Below the pieces are notes generated by a model that was not told the origin of the DNA, did not search any database, and worked only from the letters and a program-made list of their open reading frames with translations. DNA of 41,341 bases, taken from NCBI GenBank assembly GCA_022072505.1, contig JAJVHU010000028.1, positions 1 to 41,341 on the forward strand, read 5' to 3'. Below, one piece after another: positions 25,119-33,458 of this stretch (position 1 is its first letter; every line of letters starts with the position of its first letter). A program made the position numbers and the translations under genes. The DNA is from Phycisphaerae bacterium (lineage in GTDB: Bacteria; Planctomycetota; Phycisphaerae; UBA1845).

Positions 25119-26699
25119 ATGCCGTCAGGCGGATTCATGTTGCGAGAGACCGTCGTCCTGGGGTTTGCAGCGGTGCTCGTCGCCTCGGCGCAAGCGAATG
25201 ACCGGCGCGGGGCGTGGGGACCGATATTTGACTGGGGGTTGCCGGAACGGCTGGCGACGCCGATCCACGCCAGCGTCGTCGTGACGCGCCCGGGCGGACA
25301 AGGACCGCTGGTCGGTCAGGTCTTCACGCACGGTTATTACGGAACGACCTGGTCCTACCTCTGGAACCCTGAGACCGAGGTCTTCACCTTGATCGACTAC
25401 GAACCGGAGGAATCCGCGCGCGACTGCGGCGACGGGCGACCGAACGCGATGACGTCGCTGTTCTGCTCCGGACACAGCGTTCTGGCTGACGGGCAGTTGC
25501 TCCTGACGGGCGGCGACCTGATGCACGAGGATCAGAACTGCCCGCTCGGGTACGCCTTCGCCGGTGCGTATTACTCGCACACGATCAACCCCCTCGACGC
25601 CGCCCCGGCCTACGCCCGCGCCGGCGACATGAACCAGGGCCGCTGGTACCCGACGAACACGATGCTCGGCGACGGATCGGTCGTGACGTTCTCCGGTCTG
25701 ACGGAATGCGCGTCGTGCGACGACAACGGGTTTCCGATCAGCCCGCTCAACACGGACGTCGAGCGTTACAACCCCGCGACGCGCACGTGGTCGATCCTCT
25801 CGCAACGCTCGCTTCCGCTTTATCCGTGGATGCATCTGCTCTCAAGCGGGCGCGTCTTTTACGCCGGACCGGGCCGCGACTCCCACCGCTTCAACCCCAA
25901 CAACGGGACGTGGTCCTTCGTGGACTTTTTCGACCACCCTTACCGCAGCTACGGAACGTCGGTGCTCTACCCCGCGGGTCCGGATCAGGTGCTCGTCCTC
26001 GGCGGCGTCTGCTGCGGCGATTTCGCGACGAACACGACGGAGATCATTGATCTGTCGCTCAGCTCGCCGCAGTGGCGGCCCGGTCCCGCGATGCGCACCG
26101 GACGCACGCAGTTGAACGCCGTCCTCCTGCCCGACGGCAGCGTGCTCGCCGTCGGCGGACGCAGCGACTTCGATTTCGGCGGACCGCAAGCGCAGCCGGT
26201 GTACCGCGCCGAGCGGCTGGACCCCTTTGTCCGGCGACAGCGCTGGAAACGGATGGCGAGCATGAACCGCCCGCGGATGTATCACTCGACCGCGGTGCTG
26301 CTGTCCGACGGGCGCGTGCTCTCTGCGGGGGGGACGGCGGCCGAGGGGTATCCTCTCGATGAGAGAAACGCGCAGATCTTCAGCCCGCCTTACCTCTTCA
26401 AGGGCGCAAGACCGGTCATCACGTCGGCGCCGGAGGAGGTTGCCTACGGCGCGTCGTTCTCCGTGGCGACGGCCGAGGCCGACCAGATTTCCTCCGTCGT
26501 GCTCATCCGGCCCTCAAGCGTGACGCACGCGTTCAACATGGAGCAGCGCTATGTGCCGCTGACCTTTGCGTCTCGGGGTGGATCGCTGGAGGCTTGGGCG
26601 CCCTCCGGCGGCAACGTTGCTCCACCGGGGTATTACATGCTGTTTATCCTGAACCGCGACCGCGTTCCGTCGGCGGCGGCGTTCGTCCGGCTGCATTGA
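25119..26699 (+). CDS. Galactose/glyoxal oxidase-like copper radical oxidase (AA5-like)
   Basis: A 526-aa exported protein with a signal peptide (about 1-26) after a strong ribosome site (AAGGAGG, 9 nt). The body is a kelch-type seven-bladed propeller followed by the C-terminal DUF1929 domain. All catalytic residues of galactose/glyoxal oxidases can be placed: C116 (LFCSGHS) to form the Cys-Tyr cross-link with Y177 (RWYPT), axial Y388 and copper ligand H389 (RMYHST), and H470 (SSVTHAFN). It should oxidise an alcohol or aldehyde and release H2O2. The RWYPT motif is closer to glyoxal oxidase than to galactose oxidase. The substrate is unknown. Its neighbour is the M23 peptidase. Confidence 0.9.
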   Translation: MPSGGFMLRETVVLGFAAVLVASAQANDRRGAWGPIFDWGLPERLATPIHASVVVTRPGGQGPLVGQVFTHGYYGTTWSYLWNPETEVFTLIDYEPEESARDCGDGRPNAMTSLFCSGHSVLADGQLLLTGGDLMHEDQNCPLGYAFAGAYYSHTINPLDAAPAYARAGDMNQGRWYPTNTMLGDGSVVTFSGLTECASCDDNGFPISPLNTDVERYNPATRTWSILSQRSLPLYPWMHLLSSGRVFYAGPGRDSHRFNPNNGTWSFVDFFDHPYRSYGTSVLYPAGPDQVLVLGGVCCGDFATNTTEIIDLSLSSPQWRPGPAMRTGRTQLNAVLLPDGSVLAVGGRSDFDFGGPQAQPVYRAERLDPFVRRQRWKRMASMNRPRMYHSTAVLLSDGRVLSAGGTAAEGYPLDERNAQIFSPPYLFKGARPVITSAPEEVAYGASFSVATAEADQISSVVLIRPSSVTHAFNMEQRYVPLTFASRGGSLEAWAPSGGNVAPPGYYMLFILNRDRVPSAAAFVRLH

Positions 26700-26734
26700 C
26701 GCGGCGACGCCGCCCGGAGCGTCTCACGCCGCGG

Positions 26735-29020
26735 TCACGGCGATGTCGACAGATCCATCCGGACCGTCATGACCTCGCGTCCGCGGCGAAAGATGAACTC
26801 GACGGATTCGCCCGGCGCCAGCGCCTTGATCGCCCGCTCGTAAGCTTCGGCGTCGGGCGTCTCGCGGTCGCCGACAGCCAGGATGAGGTCGTCCGGACGG
26901 ACGCCGGCTCGCGCCGCGGGCGAGTCCTTCAAGACGCGCTCAACATAAGCCAACGTCGTCCGGTATCCGGCTTTGACAAGACGGATCCCCGGATCGACGG
27001 GCGCGGCGGTCTCGTGCTGCGCCGCCTCGGTCGCCGCGCGATCGCCGCCGTCGGAACACGCCTCGGCCAGAAACGTGCGGACCTCCTCGACCGGGACCGC
27101 GTAATTGAGGTTGGTGTGCGTGCGGTTAAGACGAACCTCGCGTCCCAGCACGCCGACGAGCGCACCAGATGGATCTACGACGGGGCCGCCGGGAAAACCC
27201 GGGCTGCTTGTCACGGCGTCGATCGCCCAGACATCGCCGCGATATGCGAATTCCTTCGATCGCCGCGTCGCGTCCAGCGGGAACCGCAACATTAATACCC
27301 CCTGCGTCACGGAAGGTGCTTCAGCCCCTTCCGCAATGTGAAACGGATTCCCCACGGCCAGCACCCACGCTCCGGCAAACGCCTCCGGATTCTCCGCCAC
27401 GTCGAAGTGTGCGAACGTCCGCCGCACGGACTCCGCTGCATCGGGCGAATCCCCCGCGGCCGGTCGGGTCGGCGCTTCATTTCCGCGTCCCGTCGTGAAG
27501 ACTCCTGAGATCCGAAGCAGCGCAAGCTGCCGCCCCGCGTCCCGGTGGCGAACTTCGGCCTGCCACGCCGAACCGTCGCGCATCACCGCCTTGATCCGCC
27601 GGGCGTCAATCAGCAGGGACAGCACGGTCACCACGTCGCCTTCGGCGGACACGAGCACTCCGCTTCCGTATCCGGCCTCCATCCCGGCGCCGAGTCCGTA
27701 CAACTTGACCGTCCGGTCCAGAACGGCGCCGACGACGGCAGATGCGGGGATCTGCGGCGGATTCGAGCGCGAGGCCGTCGCGCCCTCCTGCTGCACATCG
27801 GGATTCTCCGCGCCGGAACCGACTTCCTCCTCCGGCGCCGGCATCAGGGGAAACGACACCGGAAGCTCAACCGGCAGAGGCTCGAGTCTGCAAACCACGC
27901 GCGACGCCTGCCCGCTCCGCTCATACTCGATCACCAGCGGCCAGTGTTCCGGGTACGTTCCGAGCAGGCTGGCGTAATGATTCGCGGAGGGGATCGCGTG
28001 ACCGTCGATCGAGAGCAGGCGGTCGCCCGGACGAAGCCCCGCGTTGTACGCCGGCGCGTTTTCGAGCATCCGGTCGAAAACGACGCCGCGACCCGGCTCA
28101 TCACGCACCGTCGCCTGCAACGTTCCGTGCCGCACCAGCCGACCCTCGCGCAGTCCGGGAAGAAAGCGGCGGATCTGGTTCGCGGAGATCGCGTAGCCGA
28201 CCCCGACGTTCAGGCGGCCGCGGGAGTTGATCGAGATGCGGCCGTTGATGCCGATGATCGCTCCGGAAACATCAAAGAGCGGTCCGCCGGAGTTCCCGGG
28301 GTTGATCGCGGCGTCGGTCTGGATGCAATCAGAGTAAAGGAGATGATTCCCCTCGCCGTACTGGTACCGGTGAACCCCGCTGACGCGTCCGAAGGTCACG
28401 GTCGGCGTAAAATCCTCGGAGAGCACAAAGGGGTTGCCCATCGCGATCACTTCGTCTCCCACGCGGGCGGCGTCGGAGTCGCCGAGGCGGACAAAGGGAA
28501 AGCGACCGGGCGTGTACGCCTCTCCGCGCGGCGTCGCCACGGCGTCTGACTCGCCTTCAACTTCGCCGAGGCGGAACATCGCCACGTCGCCGCCCGGATC
28601 AACGCCCAGCAGATGAAGCGTGTACAACCGTCCGTCGGACAGCCCGCCCAGCCCGCGGCGCGACTCCAACATTTCCGCAACGACGTGAAAGTTGGTCAGC
28701 CCGTGCCCGTCCGCGTCGATCAGCACGCCCGACCCCCCGCCGCGTTGAAGCGGGTCAAAAATGCACACCACCGCCGGCGCCAACCGCTCGATCAGCGCGA
28801 CGCGACGCGCCTCCGCTTCCTGAACCCGGCGTCTCGCGAATTCGAGGCTCGCCGCGTCCTGATCACGCGCCGTCACCGTCAAGGCAAACGAGAAAAGAAT
28901 GAGCGCCGAGGCGCCCCCGTCGAAATGACGCCGCCGAATCAAAGCCTGACCGGCCGCAGCGGCGTCCGTCGAGGACAAGCAGCGTCGCACGCGCCCCGAC
29001 TTCGTGAGCGTGACGTTCAT
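26735..29020 (-). CDS. Double trypsin-like/PDZ protein, second protease domain inactive
   Basis: A 761-aa envelope HtrA/Deg-type protein. A hydrophobic segment (about 37-50) serves as signal or anchor. The first trypsin domain (about 80-260) is intact: H112 (TNFHVV), D145 (GGDVAMFRL), S244 (NPGNSGGPL). A PDZ domain (about 300-380) follows. The second trypsin-like domain (about 435-650) has lost the triad: S468 for His, Q498 for Asp and P610 for Ser (SPGFPGGPV). A final PDZ domain covers about 685-755. It probably cleaves or senses damaged envelope proteins, with the dead domain used for binding. Its ATG overlaps the upstream stop (ATGA), and it is last in a four-gene operon. Confidence 0.9.
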   Translation of the reverse strand: MNVTLTKSGRVRRCLSSTDAAAAGQALIRRRHFDGGASALILFSFALTVTARDQDAASLEFARRRVQEAEARRVALIERLAPAVVCIFDPLQRGGGSGVLIDADGHGLTNFHVVAEMLESRRGLGGLSDGRLYTLHLLGVDPGGDVAMFRLGEVEGESDAVATPRGEAYTPGRFPFVRLGDSDAARVGDEVIAMGNPFVLSEDFTPTVTFGRVSGVHRYQYGEGNHLLYSDCIQTDAAINPGNSGGPLFDVSGAIIGINGRISINSRGRLNVGVGYAISANQIRRFLPGLREGRLVRHGTLQATVRDEPGRGVVFDRMLENAPAYNAGLRPGDRLLSIDGHAIPSANHYASLLGTYPEHWPLVIEYERSGQASRVVCRLEPLPVELPVSFPLMPAPEEEVGSGAENPDVQQEGATASRSNPPQIPASAVVGAVLDRTVKLYGLGAGMEAGYGSGVLVSAEGDVVTVLSLLIDARRIKAVMRDGSAWQAEVRHRDAGRQLALLRISGVFTTGRGNEAPTRPAAGDSPDAAESVRRTFAHFDVAENPEAFAGAWVLAVGNPFHIAEGAEAPSVTQGVLMLRFPLDATRRSKEFAYRGDVWAIDAVTSSPGFPGGPVVDPSGALVGVLGREVRLNRTHTNLNYAVPVEEVRTFLAEACSDGGDRAATEAAQHETAAPVDPGIRLVKAGYRTTLAYVERVLKDSPAARAGVRPDDLILAVGDRETPDAEAYERAIKALAPGESVEFIFRRGREVMTVRMDLSTSP

Positions 29021-30258
29021 CGCCTCAGACCTGAAGGTTTGATGACGCGGGCGTCGGCCCAGTTGCCGAGATCCCCGATGTCCACGCCGTCCGCAACGTC
29101 GCAGATCAACGTCAGGGAATCCGCCCCGACCACCGAGAGACGCGCCTCCACGGCCCCGTCGCTCGCCGTCAGCCGCCCGCTGTCGAAGACGGTCTTGCCG
29201 TCCGCTTCCACGCGGAACACAACGCTGCCTCCCGGACCCGCGGAGTCGTCCACGCCGACCAGAGCGAAGAAAGTCTCGTACTCGCCGGAAAGATCATAAG
29301 TCACGGCGGTGCGCGCGTGCATGCCGACGCCCTTCGGAAAGTCGCGTCCGTCCAGCCGGAGCGGACCGCGCGCGGCGTTCTCATCATTCCGCGCCGAGCG
29401 AGGAACGAGCAGCACGCCCTCGACATGCTCCCTTGCTCGCGGCAGGTCGGAGACGTACACCACCCGCGGATTCAGCCGCTCGATCCGCGTCACCTCCGCG
29501 GACGGAACCGCGACGCTGACCCCTTCCGTCAAGCGCACGTGAAGCATGTCGCCCACGCCGTCCAACGCCCCGGGGACAATCCAGCCGTGCCGGGTGTGAA
29601 CCCGGAACCCGGGCGGTTCCTGCGGATTCAGCGGCGTCGCCAGCACGACCCCGTGCATGCGCGCCGTGCGAAATGTCCGTGACTCACTCCCCGCGCGAAA
29701 ACGTCCGCTCTCCGCGCCCAGCGACTCAAGAACTCCGCCGACCGTCCGAACTTCGCCGCTCGCGCATGCAATCAGAACGTCTTCGCCCGCTCGCCGCGCA
29801 CGCAGCGCCGCGGCAAACGCAGCCTCGCCGTCCGGACAGGCTGCCTCTCCCGCGAACTGGACCGCTTCAACCACCGACAGCGGCAGCGTCCGAGCCTCGC
29901 CGTCAGGGGTGTTGATCGCTATCCCGACTGACGACTCCTCTCCCAGGCGCGCTGCGATCCGACCCCCGCCGGCCAGGTGAACCATCACATTCCCCTCGCC
30001 GGCGACAGGCGCGGCGGGAGTCACGCCGGTGAACGTTATCTCCAGTACGTCCTCCGCGGGAACGATCGTGGCTGCGCCGTCCCGATGCAGCCCCGCACCC
30101 GCCTCACTCCACCCCAGCCACGGTCCCTGCACGCGCCGTCCGTCAACAAGGCGGACCTCCGCCTCCGAGGAGCCGACCGCCGGCAACATCACCAGAACGC
30201 TGGCGCAGATGTACAACAAGTCTTGAACCCCCGACAGGCGGAAGGCGCCGCAGCTCAC
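29017..30258 (-). CDS. Secreted NPCBM-domain protein
   Basis: A 413-aa exported protein. The start is uncertain: the GTG at 30258 comes just after the upstream stop and precedes a hydrophobic signal (VQDLLYICASVLVMLPAVGSSEA); the longer frame to 30360 overlaps the upstream gene and is unlikely. The middle carries repeated short beta modules (LVDGRRVQG, ITFTGVTPAA). The C-terminal 150 residues form an NPCBM-type carbohydrate-binding domain (GRDFPKGVGMHARTAVTYDL, FRVEADGKTVFDSG). It may bind glycans at the cell surface. It is coupled to the downstream protease gene by a 4-nt overlap. Confidence 0.82.
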   Translation of the reverse strand: MSCGAFRLSGVQDLLYICASVLVMLPAVGSSEAEVRLVDGRRVQGPWLGWSEAGAGLHRDGAATIVPAEDVLEITFTGVTPAAPVAGEGNVMVHLAGGGRIAARLGEESSVGIAINTPDGEARTLPLSVVEAVQFAGEAACPDGEAAFAAALRARRAGEDVLIACASGEVRTVGGVLESLGAESGRFRAGSESRTFRTARMHGVVLATPLNPQEPPGFRVHTRHGWIVPGALDGVGDMLHVRLTEGVSVAVPSAEVTRIERLNPRVVYVSDLPRAREHVEGVLLVPRSARNDENAARGPLRLDGRDFPKGVGMHARTAVTYDLSGEYETFFALVGVDDSAGPGGSVVFRVEADGKTVFDSGRLTASDGAVEARLSVVGADSLTLICDVADGVDIGDLGNWADARVIKPSGLRR

Positions 30259-30262
30259 GCGC

Positions 30263-31297
30263 TCATTTCGGCTCCCGCGCCAACTGCTCGTAATACTGCT
30301 CGACGAGTTTCCGGTATCTCGGGGGAAACGAGTCCCGCAACGCCTGAAGAACCTTCTCACGCTCCGCAGGCGGCAGCGCGCCCCACGCCTCGCCGGGATT
30401 GATGTCTCGGACGCTCAAATGCTCGCGCACCGCGCCGTCGGGCGGAAGTTGCGACTGCGGCATCGGGCTTTGCGGCTGCGAGGGGTTCTGCCGCGGCGAC
30501 CCGCCTTGCGACCCGTCGTCCGGCTGGTTCTGCTGGTTTCGCTCGCGATCCTCCGCCTCCTCGATCATCTGGTCGAGCAGATCGATCGCCCGTTGCTGAC
30601 GCGCCTGCACTTGTTCTCCGGTGTCGCCGTGTTTGAGACGGCCCGCCGCGAACGACATCAGGTCGCTGACCTCGCCGATCTGTCCCGGCGTCCTCGCCTC
30701 CAACTCCGCCAGCATCTGCCGCGCCGACTGCGTAAGACGCACCGGCGCGTCCGGATGCACGGTCAGGAACTGCACGAGCTTCCGCGACGCTGCGTCATAT
30801 TGCAGGTTTTCAAGCAGCGCCGCGGCATGACAGAAATCGAACTCGGCTAGACCGTAACTGTATTGTCCGATCCGCTCCCGACGATCGCCCGCCGACGTCT
30901 CGACCGCTTTCAAAGCCGCCGCCGCGTCCCCCGCGTCCAGCAGCGCCTTGACGTGCAACACCGTGGCCGCCGCCGCCAGATAAGGATCCTCCGCTTCACT
31001 CAGACGTCGCGTCACCTCCGCGCATTCGCGAGGATCGTCGCGATCGCGCGCGTCCAAGGCGGCGCGAAACTCGGCGTGAAGCGACGCGAGCGCCTCCGTC
31101 AGAAACTCCGCTTCGTCCGGTCTCGGCGTCGCCGCCCACTTCCGCAGGACTGCGTCACGCGCCGCGGCGTCGGCCCCGGTCCGCGTCTGAAGAAACTCGA
31201 CGAACCGCTCCGCGGGCGACTTCGGCGCGGGCTGTTCTTGCGCGATCGCCGCCATCGCAACGCACAACAGCCCGGATGCCGCAATGAACGCCTTCAT
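30263..31297 (-). CDS. Secreted TPR-like protein of the envelope operon
   Basis: A 344-aa exported protein with a signal peptide ending near AAIAQ. GAGGG lies well placed before the ATG. Helical repeats fill about 35-235 (LHVKALLDAGDAAAALKAVE, LENLQYDAASRKLVQFLTV), consistent with TPR-like folding. A Gln/Asn/Pro-rich linker (about 255-290) follows, then a C-terminal segment with INPGEAWGALPPAEREKV and FPPRYRKLVEQYYEQLA. That segment looks like a helical interaction tail. The gene is second in the operon, between the coiled-coil and NPCBM genes. A role in protein complex assembly is inference. Confidence 0.8.
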   Translation of the reverse strand: MKAFIAASGLLCVAMAAIAQEQPAPKSPAERFVEFLQTRTGADAAARDAVLRKWAATPRPDEAEFLTEALASLHAEFRAALDARDRDDPRECAEVTRRLSEAEDPYLAAAATVLHVKALLDAGDAAAALKAVETSAGDRRERIGQYSYGLAEFDFCHAAALLENLQYDAASRKLVQFLTVHPDAPVRLTQSARQMLAELEARTPGQIGEVSDLMSFAAGRLKHGDTGEQVQARQQRAIDLLDQMIEEAEDRERNQQNQPDDGSQGGSPRQNPSQPQSPMPQSQLPPDGAVREHLSVRDINPGEAWGALPPAEREKVLQALRDSFPPRYRKLVEQYYEQLAREPK

Positions 31298-31326
31298 GTT
31301 TGACCCTCAATCCGCCCTCAACCCGG

Positions 31327-33264
31327 TCATTCCTCCTCCAGCCGCTTGCGCAGCTGCCGCGCGATCTCGAAGCACTCCTGCTGTCGATCCGCCGTCTGCG
31401 ACAACGTGCGATCAAGCGTCACGTCGGCCTCGGTATCCACCGACCGCGCTTTCTCGATCGTCATCGTCCGATCGCGGACCCGCCCCTGCGCCGCACGCAG
31501 CAGCTTCAGCTCCGCCGAGGTCGGAAGGAGCGGCGCGTTCTGATCGGACGGGGCGCCCTGATCCTCCTGTTGCTGGCGCTCCCGCTCTTCCTCCTGCATC
31601 TGGCGCACGGCCTCCAGCAACTGGCTGAGCGCGTCGAGGATCTCCGCCTGCACCGTCTGAGTCACTGCCCCGGTCTGACGTTGGGCGAGACGATCCGCGA
31701 CAAGACGCATGTCTTCGGACGCCTGCTCAAGGATCCGCGGAAAGACGATCGTCGTGCCTTCTTCCTCCAGAATGTGCAGGCACGTGTCGACGATGCCCGC
31801 CAGCGATCGTTCCCGCTCCGACAACCCCGCCGCCGCAAGCTCGAACGCCCGGTCCGCCGCGGATGACCCTGACCCGTCCAAGGCGGACGTTTCCTCGTTT
31901 ATCCGCTTCTGCTTGACATGAAGGTCATGAAACCTGGCCTCAAGGTCGCGGAGCATCTCCTCCCGCTCCTCACGACGTTTCTGGCGCAGCGTGTCCTCCA
32001 GTTCGCGCTTTGCCTGCTCCAGCGACTCGACCGCCTTTTCCTGGTGCTCCAGCGCACCCTCCCGATCCTCGCGTTCGAGATCCTCGGCCGCATCATGCAT
32101 TTCGCGCTCGGCATCCTCAACGCGAGGCTGCGCCTCCGATCCGGAACGCCGACCGCTCGGCGACGGCATTTGCGGGGCAGGCTCGCCCGGCTGTCCGCTT
32201 TGCGGCGGACGCAGATCTTGCGAAAGCTGATCCGCCTCCTCCGCAAGCCCCCGCTGCCGACGCGCCAGATCCTCCTGCGAGGGCGAGGGGGTCCGCTCTT
32301 CCGCCGCCTCCTTCAGCGCATGCACGGCGCGGCGGAGCGCCGCCTCGGCGTCTTCCTGCTCCGCCTCGGCCTCGGAAGCGTTCGTCTCCCGCAAGGCCTC
32401 GGCGGCCTGCGCCATCTCTTCCGCGGCGGACTTCATCGCTTCAGCGCCTTGCTCGAGCGCCGAAGGCGCAGATTCTCCTTGCGGCGCAGCGTCCGACCGC
32501 TCGCCTTCCTCCGACTCGTCGGGGCTGGAAGCGCGCGACGGTGCCTGCGCCGCTGCCTGCTTGACGGCCTCCGCCAGCGCAGCCGCCGCCTCCGCCAGCT
32601 TGCCCTGCTGCTGCGCCTGTTGTCGCGCCGCTTCCGCGCTCATTCCCCCAGGCGCCGCCGCCTCGCGTGACGTCTGTGCCGACAAATCCGCCTGACGGTT
32701 CAAAAGCTCCTGCGCGCCGCGCAAGGCCTCCTCGACGCGCTGCTGCAATCCCTTGCCCGACGCGTCTCGCGTCGCCTCGCGCAATCCGCGCTGGCGGTCC
32801 AGAAGTTCCTCCAGCCGCTTCATCTGCGCTTGAAGGTCAGCAATCTCCCGCTCGCGGTTCTCATTCCGGCTGTCTCGCTGGAGCAACACAGCGAGCACCG
32901 TCTCAAGGTCCGCCACCGCCTCATCCTGAAGCGCGGTCGTCGAACGCAGATCCTCTCCTCGTTGCAGACGCGCCACCAGATCCCCGAGATGCTCCGGAGC
33001 GCCAAGCTCCCCCAACCGGGTCAGCGCCCGGGCAAGTCGTTCCGCGCTCTCCGGCTCCTCAGCCGCCAGATCCTGTTGCAGCCTGAACATCCGGTCCCGG
33101 AACCGCTCCACCCGGTCGCGGATCATGTCTTGTTTGACCGCCAGCGGCTGCGAGGGAGGTTCGACCCGCATTCCCGTCGATGCGTCAAACGCCCGGCTCT
33201 GAGCGATGCCGATCCAGCTCGATGCCGCCAGCACCGCCCCCACAATCATGTTTTGCCCGCGCAT
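31327..33264 (-). CDS. Long coiled-coil envelope protein
   Basis: A 645-aa protein with a signal or anchor segment (MIVGAVLAASSWIGIAQSRA) and then mostly Gln/Glu/Ala/Arg-rich heptads predicted to form long coiled coils (for example LQAQMKRLEELLDRQRGLRE, KAVESLEQAKRELEDTLRQK). Pro/Ser/Gly-rich breaks occur around 365-400. The ATG at 33264 is chosen because GGAGG precedes it and because a TATAAT box (33341-33346) lies downstream of the longer frame's start. It heads the four-gene operon. The length and periodicity suggest a scaffold or spacer between envelope layers. No enzyme motif is seen. Confidence 0.8.
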   Translation of the reverse strand: MRGQNMIVGAVLAASSWIGIAQSRAFDASTGMRVEPPSQPLAVKQDMIRDRVERFRDRMFRLQQDLAAEEPESAERLARALTRLGELGAPEHLGDLVARLQRGEDLRSTTALQDEAVADLETVLAVLLQRDSRNENREREIADLQAQMKRLEELLDRQRGLREATRDASGKGLQQRVEEALRGAQELLNRQADLSAQTSREAAAPGGMSAEAARQQAQQQGKLAEAAAALAEAVKQAAAQAPSRASSPDESEEGERSDAAPQGESAPSALEQGAEAMKSAAEEMAQAAEALRETNASEAEAEQEDAEAALRRAVHALKEAAEERTPSPSQEDLARRQRGLAEEADQLSQDLRPPQSGQPGEPAPQMPSPSGRRSGSEAQPRVEDAEREMHDAAEDLEREDREGALEHQEKAVESLEQAKRELEDTLRQKRREEREEMLRDLEARFHDLHVKQKRINEETSALDGSGSSAADRAFELAAAGLSERERSLAGIVDTCLHILEEEGTTIVFPRILEQASEDMRLVADRLAQRQTGAVTQTVQAEILDALSQLLEAVRQMQEEERERQQQEDQGAPSDQNAPLLPTSAELKLLRAAQGRVRDRTMTIEKARSVDTEADVTLDRTLSQTADRQQECFEIARQLRKRLEEE

Positions 33265-33340
33265 GACGCCTCCGCCGACTCGTTCGACCGCCTTCGACAG
33301 CCGCTGCCGCCTCAGGAAGGATATCGACCGCAACACCCTC

Positions 33341-33371
33341 ATTATACGGTTCCGACAATCTTTCATTCCAA
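33341..33371 (-). promoter_or_regulatory. Promoter of the coiled-coil/TPR/NPCBM/protease operon
   Basis: On the minus strand a perfect TATAAT (33341-33346) is preceded at 19 nt by TTGGAA (33366-33371, 4/6 to the -35 consensus). Transcription would begin near 33334, about 70 nt before the ATG at 33264. The spacer is slightly long, so the -35 assignment is less sure than the -10. Confidence 0.6.
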
Positions 33372-33458
33372 CCTGACCGCCGGCTCCACGCCGCCGTCAT
33401 TTTCCCTTCCCGCCACCTCCAGCTTCCCGGGGGGGTTGCCGACGCGATTTTACACGCC

